From: Phascolarctobacterium_A sp034086985 | GTDB lineage: Bacteria; Bacillota; Negativicutes; Acidaminococcales; Acidaminococcaceae | Length of the DNA stretch: 64,000 nt | Direction: 5' to 3' | Assembly: GCA_034086985.1 (NCBI GenBank) | Contig: JAXDZG010000021.1 | Coordinates: 124,001 to 188,000 of the forward strand | Shown: positions 25,789 to 34,026 of the stretch, piece after piece | Position numbering within the stretch: the first letter of the stretch is position 1 | Layout of the letters: each line of letters opens with the position of its first letter | Program-made: the position numbers and the translations under genes | Notes under the pieces: generated by a model | What the model saw: only the letters and a program-made list of their open reading frames with translations | Databases searched by the model: none | What the model was told of the DNA's origin: nothing

Positions 25789-26505
25789 ATGACAATGCAG
25801 GTTAAATTAGTGCGTTATACCCCGGAGCCTGAGCGTACTGTGGCTATGAGTGCCCGCCTGTGCTATTCTCCCATTGGCGCTGCCCAACTAGAGGAGCGTA
25901 TTAGCGACGAGCAGGCCGCCAATTTAGTGCGCAAGCTGGTAAGCATGGGGCATTTTTCTACCCTGGAGCACGTGACCTTCACCTTTGCCATTGAAGGTGT
26001 TTCCCGTGTTTTGACCCACCAGCTGGTGCGTCATAGGATTGCTTCCTATTCCCAGCAATCCCAGCGCTATGTGAAGGAGCATGCCTTTGAAACCATCGTA
26101 CCTCCTTCCATTGCCAAAAATCCTGAGGCCAAGGCTAAATTTGATGCCTTGATGGCAGAAATTCAGGATTTGTACAACGAGTTTACCGAGGCCGGGGTTC
26201 TGGCCGAGGATGCCCGCTATATTCTGCCCAATGCTACAGAAACGAAAATCGTGTGCACCTTTAACGCTCGCTCTCTGCTGAATTTCTTCAGCCTGCGCTG
26301 TTGCACCAGAGCGCAGTGGGAAATCCGCGCTCTGGCTAACGAGATGCTGCGCCAGGTGAAGGAGGTAGCGCCAGTGATTTTTGAAAATGCCGGGCCTACC
26401 TGCGTCTCCGAGGGCGTATGCCACGAGGGAGCCATGAGCTGCGGTCGCTTGCAGGCGATTTTAGCCCAGCGGGCTAAAGCAGCGCAAGAAGGAGCAGCAA
26501 AATGA
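25789..26505 (+). CDS. thyX: Flavin-dependent thymidylate synthase
   Basis: 238 residues. The ThyX motif RHRxxSxxxxSxR is present as RHRIASYSQQSQR. ThyX methylates dUMP to dTMP using methylene-tetrahydrofolate, FAD and NADPH, without the catalytic chemistry of ThyA. AAAGGAGG 7 bases upstream sets the ATG at 25789. It is coupled by an ATGA overlap to rlmB. No thyA is in view. Confidence 0.96.
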   Translation: MTMQVKLVRYTPEPERTVAMSARLCYSPIGAAQLEERISDEQAANLVRKLVSMGHFSTLEHVTFTFAIEGVSRVLTHQLVRHRIASYSQQSQRYVKEHAFETIVPPSIAKNPEAKAKFDALMAEIQDLYNEFTEAGVLAEDARYILPNATETKIVCTFNARSLLNFFSLRCCTRAQWEIRALANEMLRQVKEVAPVIFENAGPTCVSEGVCHEGAMSCGRLQAILAQRAKAAQEGAAK

Positions 26506-27356
26506 GGGAGGACATGAACAAAAATGTTCGTTCTAAGGCCTCTAAACAGCCCCGCAAGCCGGAGGCGAAGGTAGTGGAAAAACGCTCTCAGAGTAAGGCA
26601 GAAGGCTTGGATAATGGTGATTTACTTGTAGGACGCAATGCGGTCAGCGAGGCCTTGAAGGGATCCCGTCCCCTGAACAAGCTCCTTGTTCAGGAGGGAG
26701 CCCATGGTGGCAGCCTAGGCGAGCTTTTGGCTCTCGCCAAAAGCAAAGCCGTGCCGGTGGAGCTTGTCAAGGTCGAGCGTTTGGACAAGCTGGCGCCTGG
26801 TCTGCGCCACCAGGGCGTGGTGGCGCTGGCGGCGCCCATCGCCTTCCAAACGCTGGACGATGTCTTTGCTAGGGCAGCAGCCAAGGGCGAGCCGCCCTTT
26901 TTGCTGCTCCTAGACGAGCTGCAGGATCCACAGAATGTGGGCGCCTTAATTCGCACCGCGGACGCCGCCGGCGTCCACGGGGTGCTCATGCCGCGCCGGC
27001 GCAGCTGTCCCTTGAACGCAGTGGTAGCCAAAATTTCCGCCGGAGCGGTGGAATATGTGCCGGTGGTGCAAATCGGCAATATTGCCCAAGCCATGGAGGA
27101 GCTCAAGGAGCGAGGCTGCTGGCTGGTGGGAGCCGATATGGATGGCGTGGATTTTTACGCAGCTAATATGACGGGCCCCATCGTGCTGGTCATCGGTGCC
27201 GAGGGCAAGGGCTTAGGCCGCTTAGTCAAGCAGAAATGCGATGACATTGTGTCCTTACCCATGCATGGCGGCGTCAATTCCCTCAACGCCTCCAACGCAG
27301 GCGCAATTTTAATGTATGAAGTGGTGCGTCAGCGCCATTTATTTGGTGGCCAATAA
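26502..27356 (+). CDS. rlmB: 23S rRNA (guanosine-2251-2'-O-) methyltransferase RlmB
   Basis: 284 residues. A basic disordered N-terminus (1-40) precedes the SpoU substrate-binding domain (LLVGRNAVSEALKG) and the knotted SPOUT domain with its three motifs (LDELQDPQNVGALIRTADAA, IVLVIGAEGKGLGRL, LPMHGGVNSLNASNAGAI). It 2'-O-methylates a 23S rRNA guanosine at the peptidyl-transferase loop. ATG 26502 has AAGGAG 8 bases upstream; ATG 26514 is a weaker alternative. Part of the middle is GC-rich. Confidence 0.93.
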   Translation: MREDMNKNVRSKASKQPRKPEAKVVEKRSQSKAEGLDNGDLLVGRNAVSEALKGSRPLNKLLVQEGAHGGSLGELLALAKSKAVPVELVKVERLDKLAPGLRHQGVVALAAPIAFQTLDDVFARAAAKGEPPFLLLLDELQDPQNVGALIRTADAAGVHGVLMPRRRSCPLNAVVAKISAGAVEYVPVVQIGNIAQAMEELKERGCWLVGADMDGVDFYAANMTGPIVLVIGAEGKGLGRLVKQKCDDIVSLPMHGGVNSLNASNAGAILMYEVVRQRHLFGGQ

Positions 27357-27386
27357 ATTGAGCAGTATGCTCAAGGGAGGTGAAGC

Positions 27387-27905
27387 ATGGGCGAATACCT
27401 GCTTATCGATGGCTATAATGTAATCAATGCCTGGAAGGAATTTGCCCAGCTGCGCCAAACGAGTCTCGAACATGCCAGAGAGATTTTGGTGGCGGGAGTC
27501 AGCGAGTATGCTGCCTTCAAGGGCTACAAGGCCATCGTTGTTTTTGATGCTTTAGAGGTGGCTGGAGCTGTGGCCATAGAAACCATCCACGGCATTCAGG
27601 TTGTTTACACAGGGGAGGGCGAGACCGCCGACTCCTGGATTGAACGCCGGGCCTACGAGCTGGGTCACGGACCCAATAAGTCCAAGGTTTTTGTGGTGAC
27701 CAGCGACTACGCGGAGCAAATTAATATTCTCGGCGCCGGTGCTTACCGCATTTCGGCTAGAGAATTTCGCGAGGATTATAAGAAAACTAAAAAGCAAATC
27801 GCCGAGCGTTTGCGCATTCCTCGCGGTGCCTTGAACCGTAATGAGCTAGGTGGGCGCATCAATGGCCATGTTTTAGAGCATTTAGAAAAAATACGTCGTC
27901 AGTGA
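27387..27905 (+). CDS. yacP: NYN domain endoribonuclease (YacP/Rae1-like)
   Basis: 172 residues. The NYN/PIN-like fold is marked by YLLIDGYNVINAWKEF, IVVFDALEVAG and ADSWIERRAYEL, supplying the conserved aspartates. B. subtilis Rae1 (YacP) enters the ribosomal A site and cuts mRNAs during translation. The order rlmB-yacP-sigH is conserved in Firmicutes and supports the assignment. It begins 30 bp after rlmB. Confidence 0.92.
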   Translation: MGEYLLIDGYNVINAWKEFAQLRQTSLEHAREILVAGVSEYAAFKGYKAIVVFDALEVAGAVAIETIHGIQVVYTGEGETADSWIERRAYELGHGPNKSKVFVVTSDYAEQINILGAGAYRISAREFREDYKKTKKQIAERLRIPRGALNRNELGGRINGHVLEHLEKIRRQ

Positions 27906-27907
27906 GA

Positions 27908-27936
27908 TTGACGACAAGAGCTTGACAGGATATAAT
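27908..27936 (+). promoter_or_regulatory. Sigma-A promoter of sigH
   Basis: TTGACG (27908-27913), 17-bp spacer, TATAAT (27931-27936), beginning right after the yacP stop. Confidence 0.78.
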
Positions 27937-27983
27937 AAAAAAGTATCCCTATTGCTATTACTCACACGGAGGAAATGTACTTG

Positions 27984-28721
27984 ATGACTACAGATACGGT
28001 AAAGAAAAACGATCCTTATGAAGCCTTTGAGCAAATGACTGATGAGGAAATCGTTTTGGATGCCCAGCTCCACGACAATGTATTGGCGCAGGAGTATTTG
28101 CTGCATAAGTACAGAAATTTTGTCAGGGCCAAGGCGCGCAGCTATTTCCTGATTGGTGCTGAGCGAGAGGATATTATTCAAGAGGGTATGATTGGCCTAT
28201 ATAAGGCTATTCGTGATTTTAAGAATGATAAGCAATCCTCCTTCAGGGCCTTTGCAGAGCTGTGTGTAACTAGGCAGATTATTACCGCTATCAAAACGGC
28301 AACTCGCCAAAAGCATATTCCCTTAAATTCCTATGTTTCTCTCAATAAGCCTATCTATGAGGAGGACAGCGACAGAACACTGCTGGATATTATCAGCGGT
28401 GTGCGCGTGGCTAACCCTGAGGATATGGTCATCAGCAGGGAGGAATTTAGCGATATTGAGAATAAGATGAATGATATTTTGAGCGATTTGGAATGGAAGG
28501 TGCTGATGAGCTATTTGGACGGCAAATCCTATCAGGAAATTGCTGTTGATTTAAATCGTCACATCAAGTCCATTGATAACGCTTTGCAGCGGGTTAAACG
28601 TAAGTTAGAAAAATATATCATCAGCAAGGGGGATATAACCGATTTGCGCACTGTTTACAGTGGTCTCTTGGCTATTGACCCTTACGAGAGATTTAAGGAT
28701 AAAGACGTCAAAAATAGTTAA
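27984..28721 (+). CDS. sigH: RNA polymerase sigma factor SigH (Spo0H-type)
   Basis: 245 residues. Region 2 (REDIIQEGMIGLYKAIRDF) and region 4 (SYQEIAVDLNRHIKSIDNALQRVKRKL) are complete, and the AREDIIQEG context plus genomic position identify the SigH subgroup rather than ECF factors. In spore formers SigH controls early stationary-phase and competence genes; in Negativicutes its regulon is little known. ATG 27984 is 11 bases after GGAGG; ATG 27975 (2 bases) is too close, so I prefer the later one. The usual downstream rpmG-secE-nusG genes are not here. Confidence 0.92.
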   Translation: MTTDTVKKNDPYEAFEQMTDEEIVLDAQLHDNVLAQEYLLHKYRNFVRAKARSYFLIGAEREDIIQEGMIGLYKAIRDFKNDKQSSFRAFAELCVTRQIITAIKTATRQKHIPLNSYVSLNKPIYEEDSDRTLLDIISGVRVANPEDMVISREEFSDIENKMNDILSDLEWKVLMSYLDGKSYQEIAVDLNRHIKSIDNALQRVKRKLEKYIISKGDITDLRTVYSGLLAIDPYERFKDKDVKNS

Positions 28722-28754
28722 TTACTGCTAAATGTGTAACATTACAAGACGTTA

Positions 28755-28782
28755 TTGGGATATTTTCTGAATGATGTATATT
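28755..28782 (+). promoter_or_regulatory. Possible promoter of the BrxF-like gene
   Basis: TTGGGA (28755-28760), 16-bp spacer, TATATT (28777-28782). A second -10-like TATACT lies at 28813-28818 without a good -35. A small UUCG-capped hairpin (28844-28855) sits just before the ribosome binding site. Confidence 0.35.
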
Positions 28783-28871
28783 TTTTAGAGGAATTTCGAG
28801 AAGTTCAGCGAATATACTAGGTAGCAATTTAAGTGAAATATTAACACTTCGGTGTATAGGAGGTTTTTCAA

Positions 28872-29336
28872 ATGAATCAAGTAGAAGAATTGTTAAAGGT
28901 TGTGGAAGCAGCTCAAGCTGACAAAGGCAATGTAGTTATCGTTACCGGCAAACCGGGCAGCGGCAAGAGTAAAGTATTGCGCGAAGCAGCAGAGGTTAAA
29001 AAATGGACCTATGTTGACTGCCGTATGCTGATCAGCGAAGAGTTCCTGGCTATTCCTGCAGCCGACAGAGGCTTGTATGCTCCTGATATGTTTGCAGAAA
29101 TTTTGGCTAGCTACAATGCCGATGTTATCATCCTTGACAGACTGCAAACCTTGTTTGTTCCCGTATTCCATATCAACACCGACAGCTTAATGCGTAAGCT
29201 GAGCAAAAAGTTCACCATTATCACCGCATGGCCTGGCTACATCGAAAACGGCAACCTGTGCTATGATAAATTCGATGGCACCGAAGCAATCCGTATTAGC
29301 CCGGACGGCTTCAAGATTTGGAACGTAGAGGACTAA
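28872..29336 (+). CDS. Stand-alone BrxF-like P-loop ATPase
   Basis: 154 residues, a small single-domain AAA-like NTPase. Walker A is GKPGSGKS (26-33), Walker B VIILDR (85-90) and a conserved TAWPG block follows at 118-122. Length, the order of these blocks, the middle LISEEFLAIP segment and the WPGYIENG end resemble BrxF, the P-loop component of type 3 BREX phage-defence systems. None of the other BREX-3 genes (brxC, pglZ, pglXI, brxA, brxHII) is nearby; neighbours are sigH and pfkA. A near-ideal TAGGAGGT site precedes the ATG. So it is either an orphan recruited for a housekeeping job or a different family sharing the fold. Function unknown. Confidence 0.7.
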   Translation: MNQVEELLKVVEAAQADKGNVVIVTGKPGSGKSKVLREAAEVKKWTYVDCRMLISEEFLAIPAADRGLYAPDMFAEILASYNADVIILDRLQTLFVPVFHINTDSLMRKLSKKFTIITAWPGYIENGNLCYDKFDGTEAIRISPDGFKIWNVED

Positions 29337-29377
29337 TTTTTCCTCTATTCCTTCTTAGTTAAATGCGGAGGTAAGGC

Positions 29378-30475
29378 ATGACTGAGAAAAAGCGTTGTTT
29401 TGCCGTGCTGACAGGCGGTGGTGACTGCCCCGGCCTGAACGCAGTTATTAGAGCCGTAGTCAAAACCTTTTTGCAAAACGGCTGTGATGTCTATGGCGTG
29501 CATAATGGCTTCAATGGCCTTGTGAACGGCAATTTACAAAAAATGGATTATGCCAGTGTATCAGGCATTCTTCCCCGTGGTGGCACGATTTTAGGCACCA
29601 CCAACCGCGATAATCCCTTTAAATTTGCCATTGACCAAGAGGATGGAACTATTATCTACAAGGATATGCGGGAACAGGTGCTGGAAAATCTGCGTAAATA
29701 TGATATTGAAGCTTTAGTGGTTATCGGTGGCGACGGCAGCCTTAATATTGGGGCGCAGTTGGCTAGAGAGTGTGGCGTAAAAGTAGTTGGCTGCCCAAAG
29801 ACCATTGATAACGATTTGCCGTGTACGGAGCGCACCTTTGGCTTTGATACGGCAATGGCTGTGGCTACGGAGGCCTTGGACAGACTTCATACTACAGCTG
29901 AATCTCACCACAGGGTGATGGTTTTAGAGGTTATGGGTCGTTATGCAGGCTGGATTGCTTTGCATAGCGGTATTGCTGGCGGTGCAGATGTTATTCTGTT
30001 GCCGGAAATTCCTTACAAGCTGGATAGCGTGATCGCTAAAATCGAGCAGCGTAAGGCAGCAGGGAAAAACTTTAGCATTATTGTGGCAGCCGAGGGCGCT
30101 AAGCCGGAGGGCGGCGAAATGTCCGTGGCACGTGTGGTCAAGGGCAGCTTTGAACCCATCCGTTTAGGTGGCATCGGCGAGAAGGTTGCGAACGCAATTG
30201 AAGAGCGTACAGGCATTGAGTCCAGATGTACGGTATTGGGCTATTTACAGCGTGGCGGTACTCCTTCTCCCTTCGATCGCATTCTGTCCACCCGTTACGG
30301 CGTGGCAGCTGCTGAGGCCTGCCTCAGAGGCGAATACAATGTGATGGTTTCCTTGTACCATGACCAGATTGTTACTGTGTACATTCAAAAGGCGGCTGAA
30401 AAACCGCGCCAGGTGCCTGTGGACAGCGAGATTATTCGCACCGGTCGTCAATTAGGCATTTGCTTTGGCGACTAA
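29378..30475 (+). CDS. pfkA: 6-phosphofructokinase with mixed Gly/Lys phosphoryl-donor signature
   Basis: 365 residues, longer than the classic 320-residue PfkA. FAVLTGGGDCPGLNAVIRA, GGDGS (117-121) and PKTIDND (140-146) define the family. At the position of E. coli Gly104 it has Gly (ATP-type) while at Gly124 it has Lys (usual in pyrophosphate enzymes). Family surveys assign this Gly/Lys combination mostly to ATP users, but donor use is not certain. It phosphorylates fructose 6-phosphate in glycolysis. It starts 41 bp after the BrxF-like gene, with no terminator between, so the two may be co-transcribed. Confidence 0.93.
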   Translation: MTEKKRCFAVLTGGGDCPGLNAVIRAVVKTFLQNGCDVYGVHNGFNGLVNGNLQKMDYASVSGILPRGGTILGTTNRDNPFKFAIDQEDGTIIYKDMREQVLENLRKYDIEALVVIGGDGSLNIGAQLARECGVKVVGCPKTIDNDLPCTERTFGFDTAMAVATEALDRLHTTAESHHRVMVLEVMGRYAGWIALHSGIAGGADVILLPEIPYKLDSVIAKIEQRKAAGKNFSIIVAAEGAKPEGGEMSVARVVKGSFEPIRLGGIGEKVANAIEERTGIESRCTVLGYLQRGGTPSPFDRILSTRYGVAAAEACLRGEYNVMVSLYHDQIVTVYIQKAAEKPRQVPVDSEIIRTGRQLGICFGD

Positions 30476-30518
30476 GCCTGGCTAATTAACCTTTGATTCA
30501 TTTAAAACGTATATAATA

Positions 30519-30550
30519 AAAGGCAGCTTCTTTTTAGGAGCTGTCTTTTA
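30519..30550 (+). terminator. Terminator of pfkA
   Basis: AGGCAGCT (30521-30528) pairs with AGCTGTCT (30539-30546, one G-U), followed by TTTTATTTT. Confidence 0.82.
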
Positions 30551-30592
30551 TTTTGGCTTTTTGCAGAGGTGACTAAAATTAATGCTTCATTA

Positions 30593-30621
30593 TTGTGTAT
30601 TCGCCTGAAATAGCGTATAAT
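30593..30621 (+). promoter_or_regulatory. Sigma-A promoter of uppP
   Basis: TTGTGT (30593-30598), 17-bp spacer, TATAAT (30616-30621), leader about 28 bases. Confidence 0.7.
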
Positions 30622-30655
30622 AGACACAATATGGTGCAGATGAAAGGATGTTAGC

Positions 30656-31459
30656 ATGGATCAATATCTAATAGCTGTTATTGTGGGCATTGTGGAAGGC
30701 TTGACAGAGTTTTTGCCAGTTTCTTCCACAGGACATATGATTATTGTAGGTCATGTGCTTGGCTTTGACGGGCCCGTGGCAGACGTTTTTGATGTTTTCG
30801 TACAATTAGGTGCGATTTTATCGGTTATTTTTATTTATAAGGAGCGCTTTGTGCGGTTCTTTACCAAGGATGGCTGGGATATACACAAGGGCCTCAGTGT
30901 ATGGCACATTGCCGCTGGTATCGTGCCTGTGATGGGTGTGGCCTATTTATTTTATCCCTTTATCAAAAAATATCTCTTTTCTCCCTTTACTGTAGCCATT
31001 GGCTTAGTATTGGGTGGCTTGCTCTTGATGTTCGCAGAGCATAGAACCAAGGGTAAAGAAGCTGAGCTCGTGGATGATGTGGACAAGATTTCCATGAAGC
31101 AGGCTATGTGGGTTGGTATTTACCAATTCCTCTCCCTGTGGCCGGGCTTTTCCCGCAGTGGCAGCACTATTGCCGGTGGCCTTTTGGTGGGTTTGTCCCG
31201 TCAGGCAGCAGCTAGCTATACCTTTTTGATTGCAGTGCCCTTGATGTTTGTGGCCTGTATTTATGATTTGCTTAAGAGCCTTAAGTTCCTTAATGCAGAT
31301 GATTTGACCATTTTGGGCATTGGCTTTGTAGTTTCCTTTATTGTGGCTTATTGGTCCGTGCTTTGGTTCCTTAAATTCCTGCACAAGTATGATTTGACCA
31401 GCTTTGCCTGGTATCGCATTGTGCTGGCCTGCATTACCTGTTGGTATTTCTACATGTAA
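30656..31459 (+). CDS. uppP: Undecaprenyl-diphosphatase UppP (BacA)
   Basis: 267 residues with about eight membrane helices. The two active-site blocks are present: GIVEGLTEFLPVSSTGH near the N-terminus and WPGFSRSGSTIAGG in the middle. UppP recycles the lipid carrier by removing the terminal phosphate of undecaprenyl diphosphate outside the membrane; high levels give bacitracin resistance. It is monocistronic with its own promoter and a bidirectional terminator. Confidence 0.96.
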   Translation: MDQYLIAVIVGIVEGLTEFLPVSSTGHMIIVGHVLGFDGPVADVFDVFVQLGAILSVIFIYKERFVRFFTKDGWDIHKGLSVWHIAAGIVPVMGVAYLFYPFIKKYLFSPFTVAIGLVLGGLLLMFAEHRTKGKEAELVDDVDKISMKQAMWVGIYQFLSLWPGFSRSGSTIAGGLLVGLSRQAAASYTFLIAVPLMFVACIYDLLKSLKFLNADDLTILGIGFVVSFIVAYWSVLWFLKFLHKYDLTSFAWYRIVLACITCWYFYM

Positions 31460-31501
31460 AAAAACTCCAGCTGCTCAGTTAGGCAGCTGGAGTAATTTTT
31501 T
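31458..31501. terminator. Bidirectional terminator between uppP and the alcohol dehydrogenase
   Basis: ACTCCAGCTGC (31464-31474) and GCAGCTGGAGT (31483-31493) pair perfectly, with A-run before and T-run after, serving both converging genes. Confidence 0.92.
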
Positions 31502-31505
31502 GTCT

Positions 31506-32693
31506 TTATTTAGCAGCGCGATAGATATTGGCCATATCCTCTTGGGTTAAAACCTTGAATTGGCCAATGGTTCTGGTGCCCATGAAGCTGCATTTATAAG
31601 CCAATTCCTTGATTTGCTCCTCGGTCAGCTCACTGCCAATCAAGTCATGAATGTTGGTGGGCATGCCGATATGACGGAAGAAGCTTTCCATAGCAGCAAT
31701 GCCCTCTAGGGCAGTGGCTTCCTCGTCGCGGTAGTTGTAGGGCAGGCCGAAGACATCCACAGCCAGCTGGGCAAAGCGGGCCGGGTTTTCCTTATACACG
31801 TAGCGTGCCCAGCTGCCCCAGACGGCTGCCAGGCCTGCCCCGTGGGCCACGCCAAACATGCCGCTGAGCTCGTGCTCCAGCTGGTGGCAGGCCCAGTCGC
31901 CCAAGGTCCTGTCGCCGGTGACACCGTTGTGGGAGAAGGTGCCGCTCCACATAATCTCGGCGCGTGCATCGTAGTTAGTGGGCTCCTTCAAGGCGATTTT
32001 CGCGTTGCGCATCACATTGCGCAGCAGAGCTGCCGCAATATTATCCACTAAGGTCAGCTGCTTGGTTTGCTTGCCGGTGAAATAACGCTCCAGGGTGTGC
32101 ACCATGATGTCGGTGCAGCCACTGGCCGTTTGGTAAGCGGGCAGGGTATAGGTTAGCTCCGGGTTCAGCAGGGAGAACTTAGCATAGCAGTAGTCGGTGG
32201 TGAGGCCGCGTTTGAGCATGCCCTCATCCTTAGTAACGACGGAGGAATTGCTCATCTCGCTGCCGGCGGCAGCGATGGTGAGCACCACACCGATGGGCGC
32301 GCAGCCGGTGACAGCCTTCTTGCGCTCATAATAATCCCATACGTCTCCCTCGTTGGCTAGGCCGTAGCCGATACCCTTAGCACTGTCGATAACGCTGCCG
32401 CCGCCCACGGCGAGGATGAAATCCACGCCTTGGGTCCGGCACAGCTCTACGCCCTCGTTAATTTTACTGAGCAGGGGATTGGGAACTACGCCCCCTAGGA
32501 GCACGTACTGTAAGCCAGCCTCGTCGAGGCTGGCGCAGACTTTGTCTAGTAGTCCGCTTTTTTTGGCGCTGCTGCCGCCAAAATGCACTAATACCTTGTG
32601 AGCGCCGTATTTTTTGCACATAGCGCCCACTTGGGCTTCTACGTTTTTGCCAAAGAGCACCTCGGAGGGTGCGAAAAATTGAAATTTATCCAT
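31506..32693 (-). CDS. Iron-containing alcohol dehydrogenase (butanol dehydrogenase type)
   Basis: 395 residues. The NAD(P)-binding GGGSVIDSAKGIGYG and the metal-site segments SGCTDIMVHTLERYF and GDWACHQLEHELSGMFGVAHGAGL (Asp plus three His ligands) define group III iron alcohol dehydrogenases; overall it is like BdhA/YqhD. It probably reduces aldehydes to alcohols during fermentation or aldehyde detoxification. It is monocistronic on the minus strand with its own promoter. GGAGG upstream of the ATG supports the start. Confidence 0.92.
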   Translation of the reverse strand: MDKFQFFAPSEVLFGKNVEAQVGAMCKKYGAHKVLVHFGGSSAKKSGLLDKVCASLDEAGLQYVLLGGVVPNPLLSKINEGVELCRTQGVDFILAVGGGSVIDSAKGIGYGLANEGDVWDYYERKKAVTGCAPIGVVLTIAAAGSEMSNSSVVTKDEGMLKRGLTTDYCYAKFSLLNPELTYTLPAYQTASGCTDIMVHTLERYFTGKQTKQLTLVDNIAAALLRNVMRNAKIALKEPTNYDARAEIMWSGTFSHNGVTGDRTLGDWACHQLEHELSGMFGVAHGAGLAAVWGSWARYVYKENPARFAQLAVDVFGLPYNYRDEEATALEGIAAMESFFRHIGMPTNIHDLIGSELTEEQIKELAYKCSFMGTRTIGQFKVLTQEDMANIYRAAK

Positions 32694-32752
32694 AGTAAAA
32701 AGGCCTCCTTAGGGGCAGATTTTCTGTCCCGACGATTTTGTTTACTAGCACC

Positions 32753-32781
32753 ATTGTAGCACGATAATGGCTGTTTGTAAA
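32753..32781 (-). promoter_or_regulatory. Promoter of the alcohol dehydrogenase gene
   Basis: On the minus strand: TTTACA (32776-32781), 17-bp spacer, extended -10 TGC-TACAAT (-10 at 32753-32758). Confidence 0.68.
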
Positions 32782-32867
32782 ATAAGGCTTGGTCTGCGTT
32801 TGGTGCTATGGTAAGATTGTCTGTGGTGACGATAAGGAAAAGTTTTTGTAAATTAAAGCAAAACTAC

Positions 32868-32897
32868 TTGCTTAACAGATAGAGTATTTGTTATAAT
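32868..32897 (+). promoter_or_regulatory. Promoter of the SGNH hydrolase gene
   Basis: TTGCTT (32868-32873), 18-bp spacer, TATAAT (32892-32897). Confidence 0.55.
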
Positions 32898-32928
32898 TAT
32901 AAGAAATATATAATATGGAGGGGTTTAC

Positions 32929-33483
32929 ATGCGCTATATTGCCTGCTACGGCGATAGCTTGGTGCAGGGCTTTCCCTTTGGCAATAAATATTCCTGGATT
33001 GCCGCAGTAGAAAAAGCTTCTTCCAACCAAATAAAAATGCTCAATTATGGCCTGTGTGGCGATTGCTGTGATGATATTTTATATCGTATGCGCCAATACG
33101 CATTGCCGGAATATGTGCAGCATGTGCTGTTTTTAGGCGGTGCCAATGATATTATTCAGGGCCGCCCTATGGAGTACATTCTCGATGACTACAAGCGCCT
33201 TCTGGGCTGGTGCGAGGAAAAGCAGTACAAGCTCTGCATTGTTCTGCCTTTAATTAGTGCTGAGGCTGAGCTTAATCGCTATTTACTGAACCTGCGTCAG
33301 GCGGTGGAGGAGCTGTGCAAGGAGCGAGCATTGCTTCTGGATTTACAGCCTGCCATTGGCCTGAGTGACGGGGAGCGCAAGCTAGCTTATCTGGACGGTG
33401 TGCATCCTAAAGCTGCCACTTATGAGTCAATGGGTAATTATGCTGTAGAATATTTAGTAAATTGGTTAGAGATTAAGTGTTAA
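32929..33483 (+). CDS. SGNH/GDSL-family hydrolase
   Basis: 184 residues, no signal peptide. The four family blocks are visible: YGDSLVQG with the nucleophile Ser, the glycine block near NYGLCGD, GGANDI with the Asn, and DGVHPKA with the catalytic His (and Asp). It resembles small cytosolic esterases/lysophospholipase-like arylesterases; the substrate is unknown. GGAGGGG precedes the ATG. No terminator follows, so transcripts may run toward the XRE gene, which also has its own promoter. Confidence 0.88.
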   Translation: MRYIACYGDSLVQGFPFGNKYSWIAAVEKASSNQIKMLNYGLCGDCCDDILYRMRQYALPEYVQHVLFLGGANDIIQGRPMEYILDDYKRLLGWCEEKQYKLCIVLPLISAEAELNRYLLNLRQAVEELCKERALLLDLQPAIGLSDGERKLAYLDGVHPKAATYESMGNYAVEYLVNWLEIKC

Positions 33484-33509
33484 TTAAGTAAAATTTAGCG
33501 TTTTTTTGC

Positions 33510-33538
33510 TTGTAACTTTTGAAGGATTGTGTTATAAT
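33510..33538 (+). promoter_or_regulatory. Promoter of the first XRE regulator gene
   Basis: TTGTAA (33510-33515), 17-bp spacer, TATAAT (33533-33538). The motif TTGCTT occurs overlapping the -35, and TTGCTTAC (33555-33562) and its inverse GTAAGCAA (33614-33621) lie downstream, suggesting autoregulatory half-sites. Confidence 0.7.
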
Positions 33539-33650
33539 TCACTCAAGATAGCTATTGCTTACAATTAATCGCTGTAATATGAAGTGTAGTTGTTTTTTTC
33601 GTGATAATAAATCGTAAGCAAATATATTATGGTAAGAGGAGTGTTTGCGT

Positions 33651-33950
33651 ATGAACGAGAGAATTCGCCTTGTGGGCAACAGACTGAAGCTGTTACGTAT
33701 CCAGAAGGGCTTGGGCCAAAACGAGGTTGCTAAGCTGATGGGCATTAGCCAGGCGCATTTGAGCAACATCGAGGGTGGCCGCAGCAACATCACCTTGAGC
33801 AATTTGCTGAAGCTGCATGATGTACTGGAGGTATCCATGGCTGACCTGTTCGTGGATATTGATGGCGAGATGAAAAAGCAGTCCGGCGCTGAAGTAGACA
33901 TCGAGGATGTTGTCAAGCTGTTTGCACTGCTGAAAAAGGTGAAGGAGTAA
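33651..33950 (+). CDS. XRE-family helix-turn-helix regulator
   Basis: 99 residues. A Cro/CI-type HTH spans about residues 9-63 (LKLLRIQKGLGQNEVAKLMG and SQAHLSNIEGGRSNITLSNL), followed by a short acidic linker and a helix that may dimerise. Closest in layout to the second small XRE gene at 39385, which has the same SQxHxSNIExGR core. GAGGAG 9 bases upstream supports the ATG. Targets unknown; autoregulation is plausible from the inverted motif in its leader. Confidence 0.88.
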   Translation: MNERIRLVGNRLKLLRIQKGLGQNEVAKLMGISQAHLSNIEGGRSNITLSNLLKLHDVLEVSMADLFVDIDGEMKKQSGAEVDIEDVVKLFALLKKVKE

Positions 33951-33965
33951 TCCTTAAACCACGTA

Positions 33966-34026
33966 AAAAAGCCGCTGAGCTGTGTATGGCAAAGATACGC
34001 AGCTCAGCGGCTTTCGTCTTTTCTTT
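33966..34026. terminator. Bidirectional terminator between XRE regulator and DMT transporter
   Basis: GCCGCTGAGCTG (33971-33982) pairs with the CAGCTCAGCGGC ending at 34011 and the stem extends to GTAT/ATAC; A-run before and T-rich tract after. Confidence 0.9.

Noticed and set aside
27922..27936. TTGACA next to TATAAT before sigH as a promoter pair
   Set aside because: The two hexamers are only 3 bp apart. The TTGACG at 27908 has the right 17-bp spacing and was used.
28872..29336. Complete BREX-3 defence locus
   Set aside because: Only the BrxF-like gene is present; flanking genes are housekeeping (sigH, pfkA).
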